Position numbers and translations under genes: made by a program
Shown here: one piece after another, positions 46,137 to 55,464 of the stretch
Layout: every line of letters begins with the position of its first letter
Numbering within the stretch: position 1 is the stretch's first letter
Notes under the pieces: generated by a model
The model's database searches: none
The model's input: the letters and a program-made list of their open reading frames with translations, nothing else
What the model was told of the DNA's origin: nothing
DNA from: Woodsholea maritima DSM 17123
GTDB taxonomy: Bacteria; Pseudomonadota; Alphaproteobacteria; Caulobacterales; Maricaulaceae
Direction of reading: 5' to 3'
Length of the DNA: 64,000 nt
Assembly (NCBI RefSeq): GCF_000382325.1
Contig: NZ_KB908056.1
Location: forward strand, 811,148 to 875,147

Positions 46137-46880
46137 ATGTCCATTGATATTGAGCGTCATGCCCGACATATCTTGCTCAAAGAAATCGGGGGGCCGGGAC
46201 AGAACAAACTCGCTAGAGCCCATATCGCCCTCATCGGTGTGGGCGGGCTTGGCGCGCCTGCTGCGCTCTATCTGGCGGCGGCGGGCGTAGGAAAGCTGAC
46301 CCTTATTGATCCTGATTATGTCAGCTTAGATAATTTACAACGCCAGATTCTCTATACCACAAAGGATATCGGCGCCCCCAAGGCGCAGCGCGCCAAAGAT
46401 CGCCTCACCGCGCTTGATCCGCGCCTTCACTGTGACATTCACGCCGTCAAAGCCGATGCGCAGAACCTTCCAGCACTGCTTCAAGGTGTGGATGTGGTTC
46501 TGGATGGCTGTGATGATTTCGAGACGCGTTTCGCCGTCAATCACGCGGCGATCGCGGCGCAAATCCCGCTCATATCCGGGGCCTTGGGGCGCTGGGATGC
46601 CCAGGCGAGCGTCTTTGCCGGTCACGAGAGCGAGACCGCTTGCTATCAATGCTTCGTGCCGGACATTCCGCCCGAAGCAGAAACCTGTGAACGCGTGGGG
46701 GTCGTTGGGCCGTTAACTGGCATCTGCGGATCCCTGATGGCGTTGGAGGCGATCAAGCTGATCACTGGCGCGGGCCAGGTGTTAAAGAACCGGCTGTGGA
46801 TCTATGAGGGCTTAACGGCGCGCACCCGGATCGTCACTCTGGCCAAGGACCCGGCCTGTCCCAGCTGCGGGACGCTCTAA
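46137..46880 (+). CDS. moeB: ThiF/MoeB-family adenylyltransferase
   Basis: The 247-residue protein has the ThiF/MoeB/E1-like fold: HARHILLKEIGGPGQNKL, IGVGGLGAPAALYLAAAG, DNLQRQILY, and zinc cysteines in ACYQCF and CPSCG. Such proteins adenylate the C-terminus of a small sulfur carrier (MoaD or ThiS). The genes moaD/thiS are not next to it, so which pathway it serves is open. ATG 46137 (MSIDIERHARH) is chosen over 46119. Confidence 0.93.
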   Translation: MSIDIERHARHILLKEIGGPGQNKLARAHIALIGVGGLGAPAALYLAAAGVGKLTLIDPDYVSLDNLQRQILYTTKDIGAPKAQRAKDRLTALDPRLHCDIHAVKADAQNLPALLQGVDVVLDGCDDFETRFAVNHAAIAAQIPLISGALGRWDAQASVFAGHESETACYQCFVPDIPPEAETCERVGVVGPLTGICGSLMALEAIKLITGAGQVLKNRLWIYEGLTARTRIVTLAKDPACPSCGTL

Positions 46881-47117
46881 GGCGTGAGATCTGGCCCAGG
46901 CGAGATCCAGAACAAGTCCTAAAACCGCCCAGGGCGCAAAACCCAGGATCAGACCGAAGACCAAAGCGCCGCTGACGGCGACAATGATCATACCAATCAC
47001 CCCGCCCAGCACCAGACCAAGGGCCGATATCCAACCGGGATGCCAATGAGCCAGCACCCCCCAGGGGGCGCGATGCGAGGTCGAGGTCGTATCAAGGGGG
47101 GTGTTCTGGCTCATCAT
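46812..47117 (-). CDS. Small two-span membrane protein, unknown
   Basis: The 101-residue frame codes a polar start, then two hydrophobic stretches (about residues 28-50 and 53-72) and a polar tail. It overlaps the 3' end of moeB by 69 bases, tail to tail; the overlapping part codes only the polar tail. The membrane pattern favours a real gene, but there is no strong ribosome-binding site and I do not recognise it. Confidence 0.45.
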   Translation of the reverse strand: MMSQNTPLDTTSTSHRAPWGVLAHWHPGWISALGLVLGGVIGMIIVAVSGALVFGLILGFAPWAVLGLVLDLAWARSHALERPAAGTGRVLGQSDDPGARR

Positions 47118-47192
47118 AAGACCCAGACTAGACAGGGGCGGCTTTCCCGACCCTGTCCAAAGTCTGAAGTCTTTGTAATTGTGTTACGTGTC

Positions 47193-48101
47193 TTATTCGA
47201 GACGGCCGGTGATATCGCGATAGAGGGTTGTGGTCATGCGCTCGGTCGTGATGAAGCGCCAATTCCAGTCCTCATGGAAATCCGCCAAGGGATTGGCCTC
47301 TTGGATCTGGGCTAAAGTCAAGCCTTGATCGACCAGGGCTTGAACGCGGGCTTTACCCTCGCGCAGCATCGCCACAGACGCTTCCAGATCGGCGCGCGTA
47401 GAGAGCGGGCCATGGCCAGAGATGATTTTGGTATTCTCATCAGAGCGCGCAATGATCGCTTCCATACCGGCGATATAACCCTCAACTGTGCCCCCCGTAT
47501 CGAGGTCGATATAAGGGAACATGCCTGAGAAGAGGAGATCACCGGCGTGAATAACATTGGCCTCTTCAAACACGATGAAAAGATCGCCATCGGTGTGGGC
47601 GGTGGGGGTGTGGACGATGTCGGCCGTTTGCCCATTCATCGTGATGGTAAAATGATCGCCCAGATTAAGGCTTGGCAAAAACGCGCCGGCCAAAGGCTCC
47701 GCCGTAGATCCAAGGAGGTGCGAGGTCTGGGGATGGGTCAGGCGTTCACGCACGGTGTGATGGGCGGCAATCACGGCGCCACGTTCAGCAAAATAGGCAT
47801 TGCCCTGAACATGATCCCCATGCCAATGGGTGTTCAGCACCAGCTCCACATCCTGGCCTGAAATCTCGCGCTGGGCGTGATCAATCAGGGGCGCGAGGCG
47901 CTCATATTGGGTGTCGATCATAAAGACGCCATCTTCACCCACTAAAATGCCCACATTGCCCGCCTGATCGGTCGCAAGCATATAGAGCCCGTGACCCAGA
48001 TCGGTGGTTTGAACCTGAACATCGTCTTGTGCCAAAGCCATGCTGGGCACGAGTAAGCTGGTCGATAAGATAGTCGTTTGGATAAGCGTGCGGATCATCA
48101 T
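47193..48101 (-). CDS. Metallo-beta-lactamase-fold hydrolase, exported
   Basis: The 302-residue product has a signal peptide (TLIQTTILSTSLLVPSMALAQ), the metal motif NTHWHGDH, AHTDGD, GDLLFSG and SGHGP. It is a periplasmic MBL-fold enzyme close to the class of quinoprotein-relay or SoxH-like proteins; a true carbapenemase is not indicated. AAGGGG lies before ATG 48101/48098. Substrate unknown. Confidence 0.9.
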   Translation of the reverse strand: MMIRTLIQTTILSTSLLVPSMALAQDDVQVQTTDLGHGLYMLATDQAGNVGILVGEDGVFMIDTQYERLAPLIDHAQREISGQDVELVLNTHWHGDHVQGNAYFAERGAVIAAHHTVRERLTHPQTSHLLGSTAEPLAGAFLPSLNLGDHFTITMNGQTADIVHTPTAHTDGDLFIVFEEANVIHAGDLLFSGMFPYIDLDTGGTVEGYIAGMEAIIARSDENTKIISGHGPLSTRADLEASVAMLREGKARVQALVDQGLTLAQIQEANPLADFHEDWNWRFITTERMTTTLYRDITGRLE

Positions 48102-48265
48102 CAGCCCCTTCATCAAAATCTGATGCCTTGCATATAGGGACACTGTGATCGATCTTCAAAAAAAGCGTGCTAAATAAACCGAGTCAAAAAACACTGTTTC
48201 ACACTTCACTGAACCGTCCACCTCGTTAACGTCTGATTTACCAGTATGGGCGCACCCCTAAGTCT

Positions 48266-48814
48266 ATGATCCGTGTTTTAAGCCTTCTTCTGATCTGGAT
48301 ACTCATCGCCCTTCCTGCGGGGGCGCAGGCCCCGTCACGATCGACGGGATCGGACAGCGGCCTTCCCATTCCGCGCTATATGTCCTTGAAGTTTTCCAGT
48401 GTGAACGGGCGTTCTGGCCCCTCCACCGATCATCCGATTGCCTGGCATTATAAGCGCGCAGGCCTTCCCATCGAAGTCATTGCCGAAACCGAAAGCTGGC
48501 GGCGCATTCGCGACCCTGAAGGCGAAGAAGTTTGGGTGCATGAACGCATGCTCTCTGGGCGGCGCTCGGTCTGGGTCGTGAACCCCACCTGGCTGCGCAC
48601 CCGCCCGGATGCCGAAGCCCCGCAAGAAGCCCTGGCTGAGCCCGGTGCCATGCTATGGCTGGAGCGGTGCTTGTCGGGATGGTGCCGTTTAGAGGTTGAG
48701 GGCCAGCGCGGCTGGGCCCAGGCGCGCGATCTGTGGGGGGTTTATCCCCATGAATTGGGCACAGCCCCAACCTTGAGCCAGACCGAGAGCCATGCTACCG
48801 GTCCTTCCCTCTAA
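48266..48814 (+). CDS. SH3-domain periplasmic protein
   Basis: The 182-residue product has a signal peptide (cleavage near PAGAQA) and two bacterial SH3-like repeats: KFSSVNGRSGPSTDHPIAWHYKRAGLPIEVIAETESWRRIRD and VVNPTWLRTRPDAEAPQEALAEPGAMLWLERC. Bacterial SH3 (SH3_4/DUF1058-type) proteins bind the cell wall or peptides. Placed next to the fabA gene on the same strand, 98 bases upstream. Function unknown. Confidence 0.85.
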   Translation: MIRVLSLLLIWILIALPAGAQAPSRSTGSDSGLPIPRYMSLKFSSVNGRSGPSTDHPIAWHYKRAGLPIEVIAETESWRRIRDPEGEEVWVHERMLSGRRSVWVVNPTWLRTRPDAEAPQEALAEPGAMLWLERCLSGWCRLEVEGQRGWAQARDLWGVYPHELGTAPTLSQTESHATGPSL

Positions 48815-48912
48815 CCACGCGATTGGTTTGAATGATCCTCATGGACGCATTCAAACCCGACTGAGCAGAGCCTTAAAATTCTGAACGGTCGCAACCTTCG
48901 GGCTTAAGGCAA

Positions 48913-49446
48913 ATGACAAACCAACCCGACCATTATGATTATGATGGCCTGATCCAATCAGGTAATGCGCAGCTATGGGGCGATGGGAATGCTCAGCTTC
49001 CCTTACCGCCCATGCTGATGATGGACCGTATCACCAAGATCACCTCTGATGGCGGCGAATTCGGTAAAGGCCTGGTTGAGGCCGAGCTGGATATCAAAGA
49101 CGATTTGTGGTTTTTCCAATGCCACTTCAAAGGTGACCCTGTGATGCCAGGCTGTTTAGGTCTGGATGCGATGTGGCAATTGGTCGGCTTTTTCTTGGGC
49201 TGGTCAGGCGCAGAAGGGCGTGGTCGCGCGCTGGGCGTGGGTGAAGTAAAGTTCACCGGACAAATTACGCCTGACGTAAAAAAAGTTCGCTATGTTATCA
49301 ACCTTAAGCGGGTCATTATGAGACGTTTGGTCCTGGGCATCGCCGACGGACATGTAGAAGCGGACGGCGAAATCATTTATACTGCCAAGGACCTTCGGGT
49401 CGGCCTGTTCAAACCAGAAGCTAACAAGTCGCGAGAGTCTGAATGA
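48913..49446 (+). CDS. fabA: 3-hydroxydecanoyl-ACP dehydratase/isomerase
   Basis: The 177-residue enzyme has the FabA active site His71 and Asp85 in [30 protein letters not shown]. It dehydrates 3-hydroxydecanoyl-ACP and isomerises the product, starting the unsaturated fatty-acid branch. It overlaps fabB by four bases (ATGA), so the two are co-translated. No irr gene precedes it, unlike in rhizobia. Confidence 0.96.
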   Translation: MTNQPDHYDYDGLIQSGNAQLWGDGNAQLPLPPMLMMDRITKITSDGGEFGKGLVEAELDIKDDLWFFQCHFKGDPVMPGCLGLDAMWQLVGFFLGWSGAEGRGRALGVGEVKFTGQITPDVKKVRYVINLKRVIMRRLVLGIADGHVEADGEIIYTAKDLRVGLFKPEANKSRESE

Positions 49447-50657
49447 GGCGTGTAGTCGTTACCGGACTGGGTATTATTTCTTCCATCGGCGAGAACGCTG
49501 AGGCTGTGCAAAAAGCCTTGCGGGCTGGTCAATCCGGGGTCATCCAAGCCCCTGACTATCAAGAGCTGGGCTTTCGCTGCCAAGTCCACGCCAAGCCGAA
49601 TGTTAACGCGCAAGAGCACGTTGATAAACGCGCTTACCGCTTTATGGGTGAGGGTGCGGGCTGGTGCTATATGGCCATGGAACAGGCCATTAGCGATGCC
49701 GGGTTGAGCCCTGAAGAGGTCTCGCATGAGCGTACCGGCCTGATCGTCGGCACCGGGGGGCCCTCTACCGATGCCATCGTAAAGGCGGCTGACATCACCC
49801 GTGAAAAAGGTCCCAAGCGCATTGGGCCGTTCGCAGTGCCCAAGGCGATGAGCTCAACGGGCTCGGCCACCTTGGCGACCCCTTTCAAGATCAAGGGCCT
49901 GAATTACTCCATCTCATCGGCATGTACGACCTCTTTGCATTGCATCGGGGCCGCCGCCGAGCAGATCCAATGGGGTAAGCAGGATGTAATGTTTGCCGGG
50001 GGCGGTGAAGAACTACACTGGACGCTCTCCAACCTGTTTGATGCCATGGGCGCGATGTCCACCGGCTATAATGACACGCCAGAGCGGGCCTCCCGCGCCT
50101 TTGACAAAAACCGTGATGGGTTCGTCATTGCGGGCGGGGCTGGCATTGTGATCTTGGAAGAGTATGAGCGGGCCAAAGCGCGCGGGGCCAAGATCTATGC
50201 TGAAATCCTGGGCTATGGCGCAACATCGGATGGCTATGACATGGTTGCCCCCTCGGGCGAGGGCGCAGAGCGCTCCATGAAAATTGCCATGGCCGAAGCC
50301 AAGGGCCGCACGATTGATTATATCAATCCGCACGCGACTTCGACCCCGGTCGGCGATGTCGCAGAATCCAAGGCGATCCGCGCCACTTTCGGGGCCAATA
50401 TCCCAGCCTTCTCTGCCACCAAATCCATGACCGGGCACTCGCTCGGCGCGGCCGGTGTGCAAGAAGCGATCTATTGCCTCCTCATGATGCAAGGCGGCTT
50501 CATCGCCCCTTCCATCAATATTGATGAGCTGGATCCTGAGTTTGATGGCCTGCCAATTGTGCGTGAAACCCAAGCCGCAACACTCAATACCGTGATGTCG
50601 AACTCCTTCGGCTTTGGCGGTACGAACGGCACGATCATTATGGGGACACCGGACTAA
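49443..50657 (+). CDS. fabB: 3-oxoacyl-ACP synthase I
   Basis: The 404-residue condensing enzyme has the cysteine in [11 protein letters not shown], histidines in [11 protein letters not shown] and [10 protein letters not shown]. It elongates the cis-3-decenoyl-ACP made by FabA. Coupled to fabA, followed by a strong terminator at 50678. Normal length. Confidence 0.97.
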   Translation: MRRVVVTGLGIISSIGENAEAVQKALRAGQSGVIQAPDYQELGFRCQVHAKPNVNAQEHVDKRAYRFMGEGAGWCYMAMEQAISDAGLSPEEVSHERTGLIVGTGGPSTDAIVKAADITREKGPKRIGPFAVPKAMSSTGSATLATPFKIKGLNYSISSACTTSLHCIGAAAEQIQWGKQDVMFAGGGEELHWTLSNLFDAMGAMSTGYNDTPERASRAFDKNRDGFVIAGGAGIVILEEYERAKARGAKIYAEILGYGATSDGYDMVAPSGEGAERSMKIAMAEAKGRTIDYINPHATSTPVGDVAESKAIRATFGANIPAFSATKSMTGHSLGAAGVQEAIYCLLMMQGGFIAPSINIDELDPEFDGLPIVRETQAATLNTVMSNSFGFGGTNGTIIMGTPD

Positions 50658-50677
50658 TCTGGCCCCCAAAGTCTAAC

Positions 50678-50714
50678 AAAAAAGCCGCCCCGGTCATCCG
50701 GAGCGGCTTTTTTT
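50678..50714. terminator. Bidirectional terminator between fabB and the desaturase gene
   Basis: AAAAAAGCCGC-C-CCGG, loop TCAT, CCGG-A-GCGGCTTTTTT (50678-50714) has one mismatch and is flanked by A/T runs on both sides, so it can end transcripts from either strand. Confidence 0.9.
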
Positions 50715-50732
50715 ATGCGAAAAGCTGGAACC

Positions 50733-51656
50733 CTATTCCGCAGCCGGCAGGCGCGGCTGGCTGATAAATTGCGGGGCGATCTTCAGATCTTTTGCCCATT
50801 TCAGCTTTTCAAAAATCAACAGCAAAGTGCCATTATAGTCAAAGATGCGATTGAAAAAGCCCTTGCGCGGCAAGTGAAGCGCACTCACAGGGTAATCATG
50901 ATGGTGATCATGGAAGGCTTCACCGCCGGTCAACAGGGCCAAGACATAATCAAACCAGAGCGGGGTTTTGAGATGACCAAAGACATTGATCCCCAAAATC
51001 GTGGCGTGAAATTGCACCCCGCGCGCAATGATCGCGGCCGAATGTAATAACAAGACCAGAATCACAGATCCGCCCAGCGCCCAGGTCGCCAGATAAATTG
51101 CCGCCGGAACAAACAGATGGATGGTCAAGGTCAGCCAGTTATAATGCTGATCGGTGATCTTCACGAAGGGAATATCGCGCAACCACATCGCCATCGGGCG
51201 CTTCAAATCATTGCGATCGCGGAAAAACAACCAGCCCATCCAGGCCCAGAGCTTTCCTTCAGCCGGATTATGCGGATCGCCTGGCTTATCGGACAGGCGA
51301 TGGTGTTGGGAATGATAATTGACCCAGTCTTTAAGCGTACCCTGCATCGCCAGAACACAGTTCAAAGCCGTGATGATCTGGGCGGGCCATTTCAATTCAC
51401 CGGCTTTATGTTGCCAGATGCGGTGCAGGACCCCAATGCCCATATTGCACGCCATCAAAGTGATACCCCCGACCATCATGGCCAACACGATATACCACCA
51501 ATGGAAAGTAATGGCGGGCAGGGCCAAGCCCAAAACCATAGCCAAGATCAAACCGATAACCCCAAGGCTGGGATAGATCACGGCCGCGAAAACGCTCGGC
51601 CAATCCAAATTTGACCATGATTTTTCAATGGATTGAGAGCGAGGTAGTGGAGCCAT
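50733..51656 (-). CDS. Membrane fatty-acid desaturase (acyl-CoA/acyl-lipid type)
   Basis: The 307-residue product has about four membrane spans and three histidine boxes: LHRIWQHK (box 1), YHSQHHRLSDKPGDPHNP (box 2) and GEAFHDHHHDYP (box 3). Such diiron desaturases insert a cis double bond, often at delta-9, using oxygen. It is divergent from fabI and back to back with fabB, so aerobic desaturation and the FabA/FabB route lie side by side. ATG 51656 is used; 51668 is also possible. Confidence 0.93.
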   Translation of the reverse strand: MAPLPRSQSIEKSWSNLDWPSVFAAVIYPSLGVIGLILAMVLGLALPAITFHWWYIVLAMMVGGITLMACNMGIGVLHRIWQHKAGELKWPAQIITALNCVLAMQGTLKDWVNYHSQHHRLSDKPGDPHNPAEGKLWAWMGWLFFRDRNDLKRPMAMWLRDIPFVKITDQHYNWLTLTIHLFVPAAIYLATWALGGSVILVLLLHSAAIIARGVQFHATILGINVFGHLKTPLWFDYVLALLTGGEAFHDHHHDYPVSALHLPRKGFFNRIFDYNGTLLLIFEKLKWAKDLKIAPQFISQPRLPAAE

Positions 51657-51925
51657 ATGTCTTTGCACCCTTATCTGTCATAACGCCCATCCCAAAGGGA
51701 CGGTGCGTTAATTTAACCCCTCAACCCCTTGCCCGCCTAGACCAGGTTTCAGTATGGAGCGGGAAAGTGAAGAGAGCGTGAGCGAAAGCCCACAGTGTGA
51801 ACGATCCGGTGCGCCATCTCGACGCGGGGTTAAAAACGCGTTATCGGATATGTCCTCTTAACGTTGTTCCTGTCGCTTGAGGGTTCAAGGCCTTCACGAC
51901 GATTTTCATCACGGAAAACGAAACC

Positions 51926-52750
51926 ATGACTGACACAAGCTTTCCTGCCGGTGACCTGTTAAAGGGCAAACGTGGCCTCATCATGGGCGTGGCGAACAAA
52001 AACTCCATCGCCTGGGGCATTGCCCAGCAATTGGCCGCTCAAGGCGCAGAGCTCGCCTTTTCCTATCAAGAAGCTCTTGAAAAGCGCGTGCGCGGTCTGG
52101 CCGAAAGCATCGGTCAGGACTTTTTGATCCCGGCTGATGTCACCAATGATGACGAAATGGAAGCCTGCTTCAAAACGCTTCAAGCGCGTTGGGGCACGAT
52201 AGACTTCCTGGTTCACGCCATCGCCTTTGCGGGCAAGGATGAACTTCAAGGCTCCTTCACCCACAACACCACGCGTCTGGGCTTCCAACGCGCCATGGAC
52301 ATTTCCGCCTTCTCTTTCGTTGATGCGGCAAAACGCGCCAGCGCGATCATGCCCTCAAAGGAAAATGGCGGCGGGGCTATGGTCTGTCTTACATATTTGG
52401 GCTCTGAGCGCGTTGTCCCCAATTACAACGTCATGGGCGTTGCCAAAGCCGCCCTTGAAGCCTCAACGCGTTATATTGCCCGCGATCTGGGCCCTGAAGG
52501 CATTCGCGTCAATGCGATCTCTGCCGGTCCAATGCGTACCCTGGCCATGGCCGGGATTTCCGGCGGTAAGACCTTGATGAAGACCGGTAAAGACTGGTCG
52601 ATGCTGAAAGAAGACACCACGATGGAAGGTGTAGCGGGCGCTGCGCTCTATCTGTTGTCAGACCTGGGTAAATCCTGCACCGGTGAAGTCCTGCACGTGG
52701 ATGCCGGTTTCCACGCGGTCGGCGTGCCTGATATTTCTGAAGACGAATAA
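51926..52750 (+). CDS. fabI: Enoyl-ACP reductase
   Basis: The 274-residue SDR-fold enzyme has GVANKNSIAWGIAQ and the catalytic Tyr157 (LTYLGSE), Tyr167 and Lys174 (NYNVMGVAK) of FabI. It reduces trans-2-enoyl-ACP in each elongation cycle; it is the triclosan target. Divergent from the desaturase across 269 bases. Terminator at 52772. Confidence 0.97.
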   Translation: MTDTSFPAGDLLKGKRGLIMGVANKNSIAWGIAQQLAAQGAELAFSYQEALEKRVRGLAESIGQDFLIPADVTNDDEMEACFKTLQARWGTIDFLVHAIAFAGKDELQGSFTHNTTRLGFQRAMDISAFSFVDAAKRASAIMPSKENGGGAMVCLTYLGSERVVPNYNVMGVAKAALEASTRYIARDLGPEGIRVNAISAGPMRTLAMAGISGGKTLMKTGKDWSMLKEDTTMEGVAGAALYLLSDLGKSCTGEVLHVDAGFHAVGVPDISEDE

Positions 52751-52771
52751 GTCTTTCAAAAACCGAAATGA

Positions 52772-52799
52772 AAAGCCCCGCTCGATTGAGCGGGGCTTT
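52772..52799 (+). terminator. Terminator of fabI
   Basis: AAAGCCCCGCTC (52772-52783), loop GATT, GAGCGGGGCTTT (52788-52799), perfect 12-bp stem, followed by GTATTTT. Confidence 0.88.
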
Positions 52800-52804
52800 G
52801 TATT

Positions 52805-53035
52805 TTAAGCCACTTCAGCCCTAAATGCGTCTGCGACACGGGCAGACGCTTGAATATAAGGTCCTGGACTATAGCTGATCCGCAATCCCCTGCCGCCTTG
52901 ATTCAGCGTCGTGAAGCCTTGGCGAAGGCGCAGCATGCGCCCCATTTCCCAGAATGTCAGGCCGAAATGGCGCTTGAAACTACGCCGCACCGTGGAGGGA
53001 TCACAGGCCCACCTGTCAGTGGTGTGCGTCGAAAA
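52805..53035 (-). pseudogene. ada: Remnant of an Ada-type regulator (AraC HTH part)
   Basis: The minus-strand reading frame (about 53035 down to 52805) contains DRWACDPSTVRRSFKRHFGLTFWEMGRM and QGGRGLRISYSPGPYIQASARVADAF, which match the second half of the AraC-type DNA-binding domain of Ada (the form DPSTVRRHFKRHFGMTF...GYESGSGFRDAF). The zinc/methyl-acceptor part before it and the OGT methyltransferase domain after it are absent, and the residues have drifted. It is a decayed fragment. Its N-terminal part as a frame is really the terminator at 53064. Confidence 0.55.
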
Positions 53036-53063
53036 TCGGGCAGGTATTGCGATGAACTGACAA

Positions 53064-53099
53064 AAAAACTGCCTCCCCCCTATGACGGGTGGGGGAGGC
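53064..53099 (-). terminator. Terminator of the acyltransferase gene
   Basis: GCCTCCCCC (53071-53079) and GGGGGAGGC (53091-53099) form a 9-bp GC-rich stem; on the minus strand it is followed by AGTTTTTTTG. It lies about 190 bases beyond the stop of the minus-strand acyltransferase gene and fits its end. Confidence 0.8.
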
Positions 53100-53288
53100 A
53101 TAAGTGCAGATTTAAAAGCGATGGTTGGAGGCAAATGCGCCTTTAAACCCAATACCTAAGGTCCAGACCATCAAGATGTCTGATGACAGAAGACCCTCTC
53201 TCTAACCCCAGGCATAAGTTTTTTATTGCAACTCAGACCTTAAAATCAAGCCAATTCTCGCTGCTTTGCAGCATAATTGCATATAAAA

Positions 53289-54446
53289 TTATTTTACACC
53301 AAATAATTCTCTGGCAAAAGGGACGTGACTGACGATTTCCGCTAAAATCCAACTTCCCAAAGCCGTTGCGACCAGCACCAGGCTAAACTCGCCAAGCTTA
53401 GAGGGGATCCAATCGTATTGCGCCAAGATATAAACCAGCACCACCGTGATCGTTTGATGAAAAATATAAAGCGCGAACACTCGCTTGTTTAAATATGTGA
53501 TGATCGCATGGGGGTTGGTGAACCAGATCCGCGCCCACGCCAACAGCGTGACAATCGCGCTCCACGTATAGACCACCCGACCAATGCGTGAAAGAAGCAA
53601 AACAGGACCGTCTTCTGCGGCCACCCAATCCCAATTAGACCAGGCAAAGGTCAAAATGACGCCCAATCCCAGGGTCAATACGGTCACCGGCCAGCGCACT
53701 TTATCAACCCCCAGCCAGAAGGGGCGATAGCGCGCCAGCGCCAAACCGCTGACAAACATCACCGCCATATGGGTCAGATTGGCCCAATCTGAAACCAAAT
53801 TATGCGTGGTTGGAAAATAGGGTGTCAGCCCCCAGCGCACCCATAGAAGAGGGATGAGGGGGATCACCACACTCCAGACTGCCGCGCGGGCGGGCTGAGC
53901 TTCAATCTCGCGCGTCTGGCTTGGGAATACGCGGTTAAAAAGCGCAACTATGCCTGCACCCAAGGCCGTGAGCAGGCAAAACACCCACAAATAAGCGACA
54001 TACCATAAATGGTTCCAGGTCGGGGTCGTAATGCCTTCGATCTTTGGGCCTTGCAGGTAATCGCCATAAAAGGCCCAAAAGCCTGGCTCAATCAAACCGG
54101 CCTGACGCAATTGGAAATAGGTCTGTGGCGCAACAATCGTCACCATGCCAAAGACCAGCGGCACGAAGAGCCGCCAGCCCCGCGACAGGCCAAATTTTGC
54201 CGCGCCCAGCTTGGCCAAGAGATAAGACGCGGCCACCCCAGAGATGAAGAATAACAGTGATAACCGCCAGGGGTTTAACAGCCGCATCAAGGCTTCACCC
54301 TGTTCGCTGGCAAAGCCGCTTTTGACATGCCAGTCCCAGCTCACATAGGCCATCCCGACATGATAAAAAATTAAAAGACCAAAGGCGATAACCCGAAGGG
54401 CATCCAGACTATGATGGCGTTGGAATGCGCCGTGATTGTGTGACAT
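53289..54446 (-). CDS. Acyltransferase-3 family membrane protein
   Basis: The 385-residue product has about ten membrane spans and the family start HSLDALRVIAFGLLIFYHVGMAYV with PWRLSLLFFISGVAASYLL. These proteins acylate sugars or glucans (OpgC, NolL, O-antigen acetylases). The donor and acceptor are unknown. GGGAGAG precedes ATG 54446. It is divergent, across 120 bases, from a LytTR membrane regulator at 54567. A decayed relative lies at 24805-25040. Confidence 0.92.
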   Translation of the reverse strand: MSHNHGAFQRHHSLDALRVIAFGLLIFYHVGMAYVSWDWHVKSGFASEQGEALMRLLNPWRLSLLFFISGVAASYLLAKLGAAKFGLSRGWRLFVPLVFGMVTIVAPQTYFQLRQAGLIEPGFWAFYGDYLQGPKIEGITTPTWNHLWYVAYLWVFCLLTALGAGIVALFNRVFPSQTREIEAQPARAAVWSVVIPLIPLLWVRWGLTPYFPTTHNLVSDWANLTHMAVMFVSGLALARYRPFWLGVDKVRWPVTVLTLGLGVILTFAWSNWDWVAAEDGPVLLLSRIGRVVYTWSAIVTLLAWARIWFTNPHAIITYLNKRVFALYIFHQTITVVLVYILAQYDWIPSKLGEFSLVLVATALGSWILAEIVSHVPFARELFGVK

Positions 54447-54566
54447 AGATCTCTCCCGCTATGATGTGGGGGAAGATGTCAGACCTCGCGTCCAAGTCAG
54501 TCAGTCTGGGCTCAACGCCATGACAAAGCCTATGAATTTCAAAGAACAGGGATAAGTGACAGCCCT

Positions 54567-55421
54567 ATGGGACACACATCAGCCCCTTCGCAGACCCCCT
54601 CAACCAATATGACCGCGCAGGTCGGTCTGCGCCGGGTGTTTATCGTCTTTACACTGCTGACTTTGGGCTTCTGGCTGGTGAATGTGTCCAGCGTGGCCAG
54701 CGAGCTGGCGCGTGATGGTCATGCCCAGGCCCTGCTGCAGGCCAGTATTTTAGAAACCTCCAGCACACTCATGCTGATCGCGCTGTTCTGGGCCGTGGCC
54801 GCCTTAGACTTCTATGTCCCGCTCAGTCGCAGCCAATGGCGTATACCCTTGGCGCTGTATCTTGTGGCGAGCCTTTTTTATTCCGCGCTGCATATCATGG
54901 GCATGATGGCGCTGCGCTTTACGATCTGGCCGTTCGCTTTTGGCGAGCCCTATTCGGCCTTTGACAATCCGCTCGATGATTTTCTCTATGAATATCGCAA
55001 GGATGTATGGAGCTTTATTCTCACCCTGCTCATCTTGCATATGGCCCGTCATCTTCATGAGTTGACGATCAGCGCTCAAGCTAGCCTGAAAGCGGCCCGC
55101 AAGGATCATATGCTCACCTTGCGTTCGGGCGGGCGTGAGCTGCGCCTTCCCATCTCCAATTTTCTCTATGCCAAGGCAGCCGGTAATTATGTGGAGGTGG
55201 TCACCGTGCAAGGGGGGACGCATCTTGTACGCCTTACTTTAAGTGAGTTGGAAACCTTGTTGGAGGAGGGTGAGGGCGAGCCTTGCCGCCTGCACCGCTC
55301 TTACCTGACGCGTAAATCCCTGGTGCGCGAGATCACATCCCTGGGCGATGGTCGTGCAGAGGCCCAATTGGTCGATGGCCAAATCCTGCCTGTCGGGCGG
55401 GCCTATCGCACCAGCATATAA
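54567..55421 (+). CDS. LytTR-domain membrane-bound regulator
   Basis: The 284-residue product has about four N-terminal membrane spans (residues ~25-155) and a C-terminal LytTR DNA-binding domain (about 185-284: LPISNFLYAKAAGNYVEVVT, HRSYLTRKSLVREIT, GRAYRTSI). There is no receiver domain, so this is a one-component, membrane-anchored LytTR regulator. Because it is divergent from an acyltransferase-3 gene, control of that gene is a natural guess. Mechanism of sensing unknown. Confidence 0.93.
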   Translation: MGHTSAPSQTPSTNMTAQVGLRRVFIVFTLLTLGFWLVNVSSVASELARDGHAQALLQASILETSSTLMLIALFWAVAALDFYVPLSRSQWRIPLALYLVASLFYSALHIMGMMALRFTIWPFAFGEPYSAFDNPLDDFLYEYRKDVWSFILTLLILHMARHLHELTISAQASLKAARKDHMLTLRSGGRELRLPISNFLYAKAAGNYVEVVTVQGGTHLVRLTLSELETLLEEGEGEPCRLHRSYLTRKSLVREITSLGDGRAEAQLVDGQILPVGRAYRTSI

Positions 55422-55464
55422 AGCCAGGCCCCCAGAACCTATGTCCTCAGGAGCCTGGTAAGCT

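Noticed and set aside
48226-48240. TTAA-N7-TTTA resembling a CtrA site upstream of the SH3 gene
   Set aside because: One mismatch to a short degenerate motif; expected by chance in 64 kb. A similar TTAA-N7-TTAT lies upstream of fabI (51830-51844).
52805-53152. A complete 115-residue protein for the Ada-like frame
   Set aside because: Its first third is the terminator sequence of the acyltransferase gene (proline run from the C-rich arm), so only the AraC part is ancestral.
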